From UBA3775 sp964572955 (GTDB taxonomy: Bacteria; Bacillota; Clostridia; Lachnospirales; Lachnospiraceae), in the NCBI GenBank assembly GCA_964572955.1, contig CAZNGY010000033.1, forward strand, positions 1 to 22,553: DNA of 22,553 nt, written 5' to 3'. The notes below the pieces were generated by a model. That model did no database searches, was not told where the DNA came from, and was given only the letters and a program-made list of their open reading frames with translations. Positions within the stretch are counted from its first letter, which is position 1. The number at the start of each line of letters is the position of its first letter. The position numbers and the translations under genes are program-made. Of the stretch, positions 8,718 through 17,700 are shown piece by piece.

Positions 8718-8758
8718 CTGTTTTTCTATGGTATGATTAACTCCGGATTCGTATAAAA

Positions 8759-9688
8759 CTATACATAAATCCAATATGCCATTTTTCTCAGCAATCCGCT
8801 TTTAGTAAATCCTCTTTTTAAAAGAATCCTGATTTTTCGTGGCTTTGATGCCGTTTCAAGACTTATATAATCATCAAGTACACCTGCATTTTCCGGCGTA
8901 AGTTTTCCGTAAAACTCTGTTTTAAATACCTTTGCCTGCTCATATGTTTTTTTCAGACTTGCTTTTATATCCCCTCCGGCAAACACTCTTTTTGCCACAT
9001 ATAAAGGACTGGTCACTTTCTTTGCCCCCACGGTATTATCTCCGTGCTGACAGTAGAGAATAAGCGGTTCGTTTATAAAATATATCTTTCCGAAAGCCGC
9101 TGCCGCAAGTGAAAACCACCAGTCATGCATTATTGCTTTCTCAGGAATCTCTTCGCATATTTCCAAAAGTGCACGATTTACCATCATCGTACACCCTGTT
9201 ACGTTACCCTGAACCAAAACGTCAGAAAAATCCCCTCTTTCAGGTTCAAGCGACTGATACCTGCTCATCAGTCCCAGCTCTTTTTTACTTTCGTCATCGA
9301 AGACCATTGCTTCTCCGTGCACAAGTATCGGACAATTTTTTCCGTTTTCAGCTTCCGCTTTCTTCATTTGTCTGAGCGTTATTTCAATTTTTTCCGGTTT
9401 CCAGACATCATCCTGGTCACAGAACATCACATAAGCCGAGTCTGTGTACCTTAACAGATGACAAAAATTGTTTTTTGCGCCTCCGGTACATATACCGTCT
9501 TCAATCAGATGGATTTCATACTGCGGATGAAATTCCTTAAATTCCTTTACTATTTTTTTTGTATCATCATCTGAGCCGTCATCATGAATAAAAAGCCTCC
9601 ACTCAGAATCAGTCTGGGCAATCAGGGATTCAAGCTGTTTTTTTATATACTTTTCACCGTTATATGTTGCCATAAGTATATCCGTCAT
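8759..9688 (-). CDS. Family 2 glycosyltransferase, rhamnosyltransferase candidate (RgpB-like)
   Basis: A 309-residue GT-A fold glycosyltransferase that would add a sugar, probably rhamnose given the rml genes upstream, to a growing lipid-linked glycan on the cytoplasmic side of the membrane. It opens with the family 2 nucleotide-binding strand ILMATYNGEKY (4-14), followed by HDDGSDDDT (35-43), the DxD-type metal motif in FCDQDDVW (89-96), and the acceptor-side elements MHDWW (187-191) and QHGDN (214-218). FCDQDDVW and HDWW are typical of the RgpB-like rhamnosyltransferase subgroup. No transmembrane span is evident; the basic C-terminus ending in AYWIYV may associate with the membrane. The ATG overlaps the previous stop as TAATG, and AAAGG lies 8 bases upstream, so the two genes are translationally coupled. 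It is the last gene of the polysaccharide operon. Confidence 0.88.
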   Translation of the reverse strand: MTDILMATYNGEKYIKKQLESLIAQTDSEWRLFIHDDGSDDDTKKIVKEFKEFHPQYEIHLIEDGICTGGAKNNFCHLLRYTDSAYVMFCDQDDVWKPEKIEITLRQMKKAEAENGKNCPILVHGEAMVFDDESKKELGLMSRYQSLEPERGDFSDVLVQGNVTGCTMMVNRALLEICEEIPEKAIMHDWWFSLAAAAFGKIYFINEPLILYCQHGDNTVGAKKVTSPLYVAKRVFAGGDIKASLKKTYEQAKVFKTEFYGKLTPENAGVLDDYISLETASKPRKIRILLKRGFTKSGLLRKMAYWIYV

Positions 9689-12522
9689 TACAGCATCCTT
9701 TCTTTATAGAACTCCACCGCATTTCTTATTTCGCCCGTACAGAATTTATCGTCAATCTTCAAAGTCTCTGCCGTTTCTTCGCTTAATATGTCTTCTTTTA
9801 TGATAAGCGAATACATATCTTCTGCAAAACGCGTTGATACAGGTTCAAAAACAAGTGCAGCTCCTATTGTCTGAATATAATCAGCCGCATATTCCTTAAT
9901 CCCCTCATGGATTTTTTTAATTTCTTCACTGTAAAGTTCATTTACTTTTTCCGTGAAAACAGGTTTTCCGTCTTCACCGATTTTCTCAAGCTGACCGTCC
10001 GGAGCAATCAAAACACTTTCCATAAGCAAATGATATCTGTGTATTGCTGACTCGGAAACAATCTGATCCGCATCGTTATCAATAAAGAACCCTGTTATGG
10101 TATTTCCGCTGATGGCTTCAGGTTTTTTCTTTTCATCAGTTGCAAAATATCTGCCGTCAAACCCTCTCTCTGTTATAAGTGAAAGGTAATATTGAATCGA
10201 ACCGCTGTATCCGATATCACTCAAAACAATTCTTGAGTCTTTATTTATCCCGTCTAATACGCCATTAATGTATCCGAGATAATTTTCTCTTTCTTTACGG
10301 CATATTTCAAGAAATTCTTCTTTGTGCTCATTTATCACTTTTTCGGCTCTCTGCTTCTGATCCGGCAGGATTATTTCCCTGTCCGCTTCATTTTCCATCT
10401 CATATCCGTATCTGGTTCTGAAAAGTTCCTTCATACTTCCCACATAGAACATTTCAAGCGGAAGGAAAAGCTCATTTTCATTTTTTACGGATGCAGTCGA
10501 AAGAGCTCTTCTTGATACATATATATATTCTGACTCCGGCAGCTTTTCATTTTTACCAATGCCGCTTTTCCTGAACATTTCATATATTTCTCTGAGAAGA
10601 TATCCCTCTCTTGCACAGAAAAGAACTTTTCCGGCATTCAGTCTCACTGCTTCACCGCACAGATAAAGAGTATAATTTAACACTGCCGGTCCGAATAATG
10701 CATAGCCTGCTTCCCTGCTATCCATCTTATCAAGTTTCAGTTCCGATTCATTTAATCTGAAAGGATTTCCGAAACATTTGTTTAAAACAAGTCCTTTCAT
10801 CACGGATTCCGACGGATTTTCCACATTCATAATCCTTATCTTCCGACCGATATTACTCAATTCAAAAAGTGAATTCTGTGACATTATATGATAATTAGAT
10901 ATCCCATAATCTCCGGCAAGCTGTACATCTGAAACCTCATTGTCACCGATATGCAGACACTTTTTCATATGTCCTTTTTCATCCGTCATGAGTCCGGAAT
11001 AATGCCTCCACATTGAACCGTTATCTTTTCTCAGATTCATTTCAGACGAAATAAACAGCCCATCAAAATCAGACTCTGCAATTCCGGCTTTTTCCAGAAG
11101 TTTTAAAATATCCTGTCGTCTGAGATACATATCCGTAACAACAAATACATCTTTACCGAGTTTATGTTTTGCATATTTCAAAACATCAGCCATCTTAAAA
11201 TCCGGAACACAGAGATTTTCCTCTGTAAGAATCTCAAGTTCCTTAAGTCTTTCCGTCTGTCGCTTATCAAAAAAACCGTTTGAAAGTATTCTGTCATAGA
11301 TATCATCCAAATCACAGTCATTCTCCGGATTTATCCTGCGGCATTCCTCTTCTGCCGAAAGTCTTCTGTTTTTAAAATCTGTTTCAAATCCAAACTCTCT
11401 GTCTGCCGCAATTTCCGTAAGTCCGTATGCCTCTGACGGTGCCGAAATTCTTCTGGCAATAAGTGTATCAAAAATGTCGAATGACACGGCATCATATTCT
11501 GATAGTTCTTCCTTCAGATGAGCATATGATTTTGCAAGATACTGATTAAGGTTTTTATTGCCGTAATTGTAAAGATAAACTCCCTGTTTTTGCTGTTTCA
11601 CCAACACATTAAAACCGTTATGTCTGCACACAATTCCAAGGCATCTCTCAAATGCATGGGCAATCGTTCCGTCCGTCTGACCTGCTTCCTTTGGGAAATC
11701 CTCTGTTTTCAGTCCGGATTCCAAAAACTGTCTGATTGCTTCCGTCTTTGCAATAAACATTGTTCCCATAGGATAATCAATATAATTTTCCTCACATGAA
11801 GCATTGACATTTATCATATTAAGAAGCTGTCTTCCTGCCGCTCTGTTCTGAAGCCATGTGTGTCCCCAGTAAGGCATACATTTAAATGAATCCGGATAAA
11901 GAAGTCCTACCTTTTCTTCATTAGCAAGTGCATAGAAATTGCATCTCACGGTTTCGTCACTTCCCATAAGAGAATCAAGAAGATATTTTCTCCATTCCGT
12001 CTGTTCTCCGCCGGTAAAAAGCGATTTTTTACTGTGTATATGACAAACATAATCATATCCGGAAATTTCTTTTCCGAACGAGACAATAAACGGAGCAACA
12101 TCCCTTCCTCTGTTCGGAACAAACTTTATGACTACTTTATCTGCGTTTTTTACTTTCTCAAATCTTTGTCTTACATATCCTTCCTTTGATTTATCGGTCA
12201 TGGAAACAAAAATATCGAATGTAAACGGTATATTTTCAAAATAAGCTGCAAATTCCTCAGTCAGATCCGTATAATACAGATGGAGCTGAATTGCAAAACT
12301 GCCCTTGAATTCGAATTTCATTGCCTCAGCTATGTCAATTTCGGTTTTGTCATATAATTCAGGCAGGACATTCATTGCATTCCATACTTTATATGATGAC
12401 ATATTCTTAAATGCAAAGCCGAACATTCTGTAAAAACCGCTTTTAAGCCTGTTTCTCGTACTATAGCCAACCGGCAGCTTTTTATATATGTTTCTTAGAA
12501 AATTAAATATCTTTTCCTTCAC
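9688..12522 (-). CDS. Two-domain protein: RgpF-like rhamnosyltransferase fused to HAD-like (COG5610) region
   Basis: A 944-residue protein. Residues about 70-315 match rhamnan synthesis protein F, the group that elongates or branches rhamnose chains; the signature NRGRDVAPF is at 137-145, followed by YDYVCHIHSKKS. Residues about 345-545 form a HAD-like domain: DIFDTL from D349, VVTDMY (461-466) and GDNEVSD (526-532). The last 400 residues resemble the C-terminal part of COG5610 predicted hydrolases (SDIGYSGSIQ near 768-777). The HAD motif I has Phe at nucleophile+2, where phosphatases carry Asp. The longest frame starts with TTG at 12534 and no clear ribosome binding site, whereas GGAG at 12529-12532 stands 6 bases before GTG at 12522, so I chose GTG. 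It follows the kinase-like gene by 27 bases and overlaps the next gene by 1 base. Role in glycan extension is inferred from family and context. Confidence 0.85.
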   Translation of the reverse strand: MKEKIFNFLRNIYKKLPVGYSTRNRLKSGFYRMFGFAFKNMSSYKVWNAMNVLPELYDKTEIDIAEAMKFEFKGSFAIQLHLYYTDLTEEFAAYFENIPFTFDIFVSMTDKSKEGYVRQRFEKVKNADKVVIKFVPNRGRDVAPFIVSFGKEISGYDYVCHIHSKKSLFTGGEQTEWRKYLLDSLMGSDETVRCNFYALANEEKVGLLYPDSFKCMPYWGHTWLQNRAAGRQLLNMINVNASCEENYIDYPMGTMFIAKTEAIRQFLESGLKTEDFPKEAGQTDGTIAHAFERCLGIVCRHNGFNVLVKQQKQGVYLYNYGNKNLNQYLAKSYAHLKEELSEYDAVSFDIFDTLIARRISAPSEAYGLTEIAADREFGFETDFKNRRLSAEEECRRINPENDCDLDDIYDRILSNGFFDKRQTERLKELEILTEENLCVPDFKMADVLKYAKHKLGKDVFVVTDMYLRRQDILKLLEKAGIAESDFDGLFISSEMNLRKDNGSMWRHYSGLMTDEKGHMKKCLHIGDNEVSDVQLAGDYGISNYHIMSQNSLFELSNIGRKIRIMNVENPSESVMKGLVLNKCFGNPFRLNESELKLDKMDSREAGYALFGPAVLNYTLYLCGEAVRLNAGKVLFCAREGYLLREIYEMFRKSGIGKNEKLPESEYIYVSRRALSTASVKNENELFLPLEMFYVGSMKELFRTRYGYEMENEADREIILPDQKQRAEKVINEHKEEFLEICRKERENYLGYINGVLDGINKDSRIVLSDIGYSGSIQYYLSLITERGFDGRYFATDEKKKPEAISGNTITGFFIDNDADQIVSESAIHRYHLLMESVLIAPDGQLEKIGEDGKPVFTEKVNELYSEEIKKIHEGIKEYAADYIQTIGAALVFEPVSTRFAEDMYSLIIKEDILSEETAETLKIDDKFCTGEIRNAVEFYKERML

Positions 12523-12549
12523 GCCAAACTCCAAATCCGGGATCCGATA

Positions 12550-13710
12550 TTATTTGTTCATATATCGGTCAACCTTTTTTTCAAGCCCCATTTTATAAAC
12601 CTTGCTGCTTTTTATATATTCAAGTTCCTTTTCAAGCCTGCCAACCTTTTCAATAAGTTCCAGGCAAATTTCGTCTTTCTTTTCAACCATATCTTTGTAA
12701 TAAGAAATTGTTCCCGTCAGGTCTTCAAGACAACCGACAAGTTCCGTTCTGAAAATATCGGAATCAAGGAAGTGACTGCCGCCTTGTTTCATTTGTCCGG
12801 CATATTTCTCCGTAACTCTGAAAAACTTTTTATAATCATCAAATAAAGCTGCATTGTTTTTCAGCACTCCGTTCACTGAATCAAGAATTTCATGATCTTT
12901 ATCATAAGGACTCACAATTCTGCCCTGCTCATCTTTACGAATAAACGTATCCGGCATGATTCTGAGATTCTCAAGTCTGTAACGCTTCAATATTGAAGCA
13001 TAACTTCCTTCTCCATAAATATAATTAACAAAGCTGGAATCCATTTTAAGGAATACATCAACCATCGCTTTATCAATGGCTGCAATACCCATAAGTTCGT
13101 CAAAAGATACATAATTGCTTATTGATTCTGAATGCATCACCCAGAGTGCATTTATCGCCCTGAAAATGACAAAAGAAACCGGAATCAGGAAGTCAAACGT
13201 CCACTCGTAATCAATTATGACATATCCTTTTTCCGTTTTTATCACATTATCGAATATAAGGTCAAAAATAAGCCCTTTACACGCTTCTGCTCCCGGAATT
13301 ATCTCCTCTCCGAAGACTTCCATGAATCCATCACAAATCGAAAACTCTTCCACTCCTATTGTAGCGGTTATTTCCTTTACAAGTTTCAGATATTCACTGA
13401 CTGCATAAAGAATGTCTGCTTTTTTCCCTTCCGCTGCCGCTTCAAGTATCATCGCATTGATACTTTTTCCTTTTAAGAATTCAAATCCGACACTTGTATC
13501 ATCCGAATAAATACACTTATTAAGAAAATGAAGACCTTTTTCACAATAGGAATCATAAACTGTCTTCATTTTTTTTACATGTCCGCAACTCTTTTCCGAT
13601 ATTGCCGTCTTATAAACCTGTTTTTCCCCATTGTCAGAAAGCACTATTGAAGTCTCTATCTGAAAAGGTTCTTTTCTTTCCTTTGTAATCTTTGAATAAA
13701 TCTTCTTCAT
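12550..13710 (-). CDS. Kinase-fold protein with C-terminal coiled coil, WbdD kinase-like candidate
   Basis: A 386-residue protein that I read as a divergent aminoglycoside phosphotransferase/WbdD-like small-molecule kinase. Supporting residues are a lysine in QVYKTAI (K34), a hinge-like stretch FEFLKGKS (76-83), a catalytic-loop pattern DxxxxN at D150-N155 (FDLIFDN), and a metal-binding aspartate in VIIDYEW (D167). The His of the usual HxDxxxxN motif is Ile here. Residues about 330-368 look like a coiled coil (EKKDEICLELIEKVGRLEKE), ending in a basic amphipathic tail. It starts 2 bases after the methyltransferase stop, with GGAG 8 bases upstream. Together the pair reproduces the domain order of WbdD, which phosphorylates and then methylates the glycan end in E. 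coli O9a. An alternative is a kinase that modifies an internal sugar, or a pseudokinase scaffold. Function is inferred; the fold call is moderate. Confidence 0.65.
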   Translation of the reverse strand: MKKIYSKITKERKEPFQIETSIVLSDNGEKQVYKTAISEKSCGHVKKMKTVYDSYCEKGLHFLNKCIYSDDTSVGFEFLKGKSINAMILEAAAEGKKADILYAVSEYLKLVKEITATIGVEEFSICDGFMEVFGEEIIPGAEACKGLIFDLIFDNVIKTEKGYVIIDYEWTFDFLIPVSFVIFRAINALWVMHSESISNYVSFDELMGIAAIDKAMVDVFLKMDSSFVNYIYGEGSYASILKRYRLENLRIMPDTFIRKDEQGRIVSPYDKDHEILDSVNGVLKNNAALFDDYKKFFRVTEKYAGQMKQGGSHFLDSDIFRTELVGCLEDLTGTISYYKDMVEKKDEICLELIEKVGRLEKELEYIKSSKVYKMGLEKKVDRYMNK

Positions 13711-13712
13711 TT

Positions 13713-14675
13713 CTACTGCTCCCCGACACCCGCTTCAATAAAAAACGAGTTTGAAAACACATCAAACATTCCTGCATCTATGGCTGCATTAGTTGCCGCC
13801 GTCTCATTGAAAATCCGTACTCCCGTCTTATCATAGCAGTCCATACTGCAGATAAGCTCCTTTGAATCCGGCATAAAATCATCCGAATAAATTCTGTCCG
13901 GAAACTTATAGTCCGGAAACGGATAATAAAACTCTGCTTCTTTTAATCCTGCTTCTTCCAGTATCCTGCAAAGCTCTTTTTTTGAAAATGTTCTTACTGC
14001 AGACGAAGTATTTTTATACCCTTCTATACTGTCAAACATTACACCGGTATGATCCTCATATGACCCCGAAAAATACTTCATACCGTATTTATTTTCAATT
14101 GCAATAAGAAGCTTTCCGTCTTCCTTCATATATCCTTTTATTTTCTTCAGAAAATCCGTAAAAGGATTTTCTGTAGGAGTATAATATGCCGCATACTCCA
14201 ACACCCCTATAAGAGTGACATAATCATACTTTTCCTCAAGCTTTACGTCATTAAAATTTCCAACCACAATTTCCAGATTTTCAAACTCACTGTTTCTGTG
14301 GGCATTTATAAGTGAACGCGTCTTTGAAAGATCAACACAGGTTACCGATTTCGCTTTTTTGCATATCGCCCCCGTAATCGCACCGCAACCTGAACCGATT
14401 TCAAGTACCTTTGCATCTTTTTTGAAAGGATACCAATCAATTATGTTTCTTCTTACCGGTGAAAAATGGTATAATACCGGCCACCGTGTATCCTTTTCGA
14501 GTATCTTCATTACATCTTTTTCTTTTTTTATATATTCAAGCATTTCAGATTCTATATCGCCATCGCTGTAAGAATCTTCTCCGCTGTAAAATTCATAGTT
14601 AACTGACACATTACCTATTTTTTCCATCAGGTCCCTTTCCGCCGGATAAAACCTGCAAACGGAAGATACTTTCAT
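13713..14675 (-). CDS. Class I SAM-dependent methyltransferase of the polysaccharide locus
   Basis: A 320-residue Rossmann-fold methyltransferase. The SAM-binding motif I is VLEIGSGCGA (90-99), the acidic residue after strand 2 is D115 in VTCVDLS, and the motif IV region is LIGVLEY (155-161). It has an about 85-residue N-terminal extension with SGEDSYSDGDIE and WPVLYHFSPVRRNII before the core. The substrate is probably a sugar, or a phosphate on the glycan end, because the next gene 2 bases downstream encodes a kinase-fold protein and the exporter is encoded upstream. No C5-methyltransferase or RNA-methyltransferase signature is seen. The ATG at 14675 has GGAGG only 2 bases away, unusually close; the ATG at 14627 has AAAGGG with a 5-base spacer and could be the true start, shortening the protein by 16 residues. 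Confidence 0.85.
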   Translation of the reverse strand: MKVSSVCRFYPAERDLMEKIGNVSVNYEFYSGEDSYSDGDIESEMLEYIKKEKDVMKILEKDTRWPVLYHFSPVRRNIIDWYPFKKDAKVLEIGSGCGAITGAICKKAKSVTCVDLSKTRSLINAHRNSEFENLEIVVGNFNDVKLEEKYDYVTLIGVLEYAAYYTPTENPFTDFLKKIKGYMKEDGKLLIAIENKYGMKYFSGSYEDHTGVMFDSIEGYKNTSSAVRTFSKKELCRILEEAGLKEAEFYYPFPDYKFPDRIYSDDFMPDSKELICSMDCYDKTGVRIFNETAATNAAIDAGMFDVFSNSFFIEAGVGEQ

Positions 14676-14704
14676 ATCCTCCGTTTGTATGAATTACCGC
14701 TTTA

Positions 14705-17700
14705 TTAGAGTTCTTTTACTATCTCGTCAATAAATCCGAATACATTGTCATTATTTATATAATCCGGATTTTCATTTGTAATCTCAACCGTATTTTCGTA
14801 CTTTTCGCACACCCTTGCAAGACTTTCTGCTATACCGGCAGGACTTGCACTTGTTACTGATATGATATTTGAATTAAAATTCGATAAATCCTTATTTGCA
14901 TAAGTATTTGTTACTACCTTCACGCCGAATACCGACATTTCCAGCGGCGGATAACTTGGGTGCGGTGATGACATAAGTGATATGCCTGCATAGGTATCAA
15001 GCATGGTCTGTGCATACTGCTCAATAGTCAGTTTTCCCACTGATACAAGCTGTTTTCCCTTACCCAGGTCAACAGGAAGGTGATACTCCCCTGCCGAAAG
15101 GATTGTCCATTCATCAATATCGTTCTGTGATGCAACCCACTTCTTTAATGAATCCACCACGATTGTAAAAGCATTCCTGTCAACTGATGGCCTTCCATAA
15201 ACCAGAATCTGCTTTTTCTTTGCCGTTTTACCGAAATTTTTCTCCAAAACCTCTTTAAGTCCCGCATTCAATACAGGTTCAAATTCATATTCTTTGTAAA
15301 AAGAGTATCCTTCTTTTTTAAAAAAATCGTGAAGCAATACACTGTTAAATACGGCTATCTGGTCATATTTAAGTTTATATGTTGCATCTGCAAGAAGATA
15401 TCTGCTGGACCAAGGGTAAAATCCTGGTTCATAATCCTGAATAAAATATATAAACTTTCCGGGTTTAATTCCTTCTTTGTTTTCAAATTCTGCATATGCC
15501 TCACTGAGACAATATGTCGTCCACCATGCAGTACACATGAAATAATCATTTTCCGACACCGGTATGGATTTTCTGTATCTGTCAGAATATCCCACTATCT
15601 GAAATCTGGCATTCGCATCCTTGCTTGATTTAACATATCTGTACTTATTTTCATACTTCCTAAGTGCCTCTCTTGAAGGTTCAGCATCCGTAAGTATGAT
15701 TCTTGCTGCAAAGCCTGATTTTTCAACAAGCTCCGTAAAGAATTTAAGTGCCGTCGAAATTCCTCCGAAAACATGCTCCGGGTTAATTGACGGAACTAAA
15801 ATATTAATACGCTTTTCCGGAAATTCCGTTTTCCTGAATTCGTATTTCATTATTTCGGGTATGTTTATATCTGCCGGAGACATCATACGACCGGTATCTG
15901 AATCATTAATACTTCTCATTATATCACTTTCTTTTCTGACAAACTGCTTTACTGCTGCAACCGTCGGTGTTGTATTTGTGTAATCAAGGGAATTATTGTA
16001 GTAGGGATCTCCCTCTTCCCTGTAAATTCTGTATGCAAAATCAGACATTTCAAAATCTACCGGCGGAATATATGAATCCCTGCTCTTAGATTCATAATGA
16101 TACAGACGTACATGAGGGTCGTACACGTTTCTGTATCCTCTCAGACATGCCCTTATACAAAGTTCAATATCGCTTCCGCATATAATGAAATCCTCATCAA
16201 AGCCGCCGATATTTTCAAATTTTGCCCTTTCAATTGCTATAAGTGCTCCGGTACATGCCGTAACATTCCTTGTTACCATAGGAGAAATATAAGGTGAACC
16301 ATAATGGACCGGATTCATGCCTTTATAAATATGATCCGCATATCCCTGTATGCCGACAACTACTCCAGCGTGCTGTATTGTTCCGTCCTCATAAAGCAAT
16401 AGTCCACCGGCAATTCCGATTTCAGGCCGTACCGCCTTTTCAACAAGTCTCTCCATCCAATCTCCGGTAATTATCTCCATGTCATTGTTCATGAATATGA
16501 AAACATCACCTTCCGCAAACTCTCTGCCATAATTATTTACCTTTGACCAATTGAACGGAAAAGCTGCTTTTACCGTCTTTACATTATCTTCTTTTGAAAT
16601 TTCTTCAAGATAGGCAGCCGTCTCTTCTTTTTCAGAATTGTTATCAACTATTATGAGCTCATAATTATCATATGTCGTTTTTTCTTTTATTGAACCTATC
16701 AGGTTCTTAAGCAGTCCGACATTATCCTTTATAGGTATGATAACAGATACTCTCGGTTTCATCTCAAGTTTATATCTTACATCATAAACAAACAAGTCTT
16801 CTGTCTCATCAGCCCTTGCCATGCCTTTTCCATATATACGGTCAAGATGATCCTGAATTGCATTAAGCCCGGCCGTCTGGGCATATGGTTTTGAGCCCGG
16901 ATTTGTCGCTGTAGATGACGGTAAATCCCTCCATCCGTATAAAACTTTTGATATATGTTCAATCCTGTCAGTTTTTTCGGTCATCTTAAGAAAAAGATCA
17001 TAATCCTGTGCGCCATTATACTTTGCATCAAAGCCGCCGACACTTTCAAAAAGGCTTCTTCTGAAACCTAACAGATGTCCGATATACATTTGTGAAAGTA
17101 CAAGTTCCGGTGACCAATCCGGCTTGTAAAGAGGTTCTCTCGGATTACCCTCACCGTCAATTATCTGCTGATCACTGTAAATTATATCAGCGTTCGTTTC
17201 CTTTATTTTTCTGAGGAACTCATACATGGCATCATAAGTTATTTCATCATCATTATCCATGAGTATGATATAATCTCCGTCTGCCAATGCCGCTGCTGCA
17301 TTGCTGGCTCCCGAAATACCGCTGTTTTTTTCAAGATACGCAACTTTTATTTTGTCACACTCTATTTTTTTTAGATATCTGCGTACTTCCTCATTTGTAG
17401 AACAATCGTCCGCTATACAGATTTCCCAATTAACATAATTCTGTTTTTTTACGGACTCAATAGCCTTTTCAAGCCACTTTATTTCAACATTATAAACCGG
17501 CATAACAACAGAAAATTTAATGTCTGAATTATATTTTCTGTCCGGTTCTGAATCTGCCGCATTGTCCTGTATTGGTGCATTGCCCGCAATATTTGCATTA
17601 ATCTTGCCTTTAAGTCCGCGGACTCCGTTTTCCTTTACATAATAATATCCGCGGACTGCAAGCTTAGGATCCTGAATACATCTTTTTGCCGCAACTACCG

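Noticed and set aside
8667..8758. Possible intrinsic terminator after the last glycosyltransferase
   Set aside because: The best pairing is a 4-bp CAGT/ACTG stem with mismatched flanks and no proper U-tract downstream on the minus strand, too weak to call.
12550..13710. Aminoglycoside-resistance phosphotransferase
   Set aside because: The kinase-fold resemblance is generic; the catalytic His is absent, a coiled coil is attached and the gene is embedded in a polysaccharide operon beside a methyltransferase.
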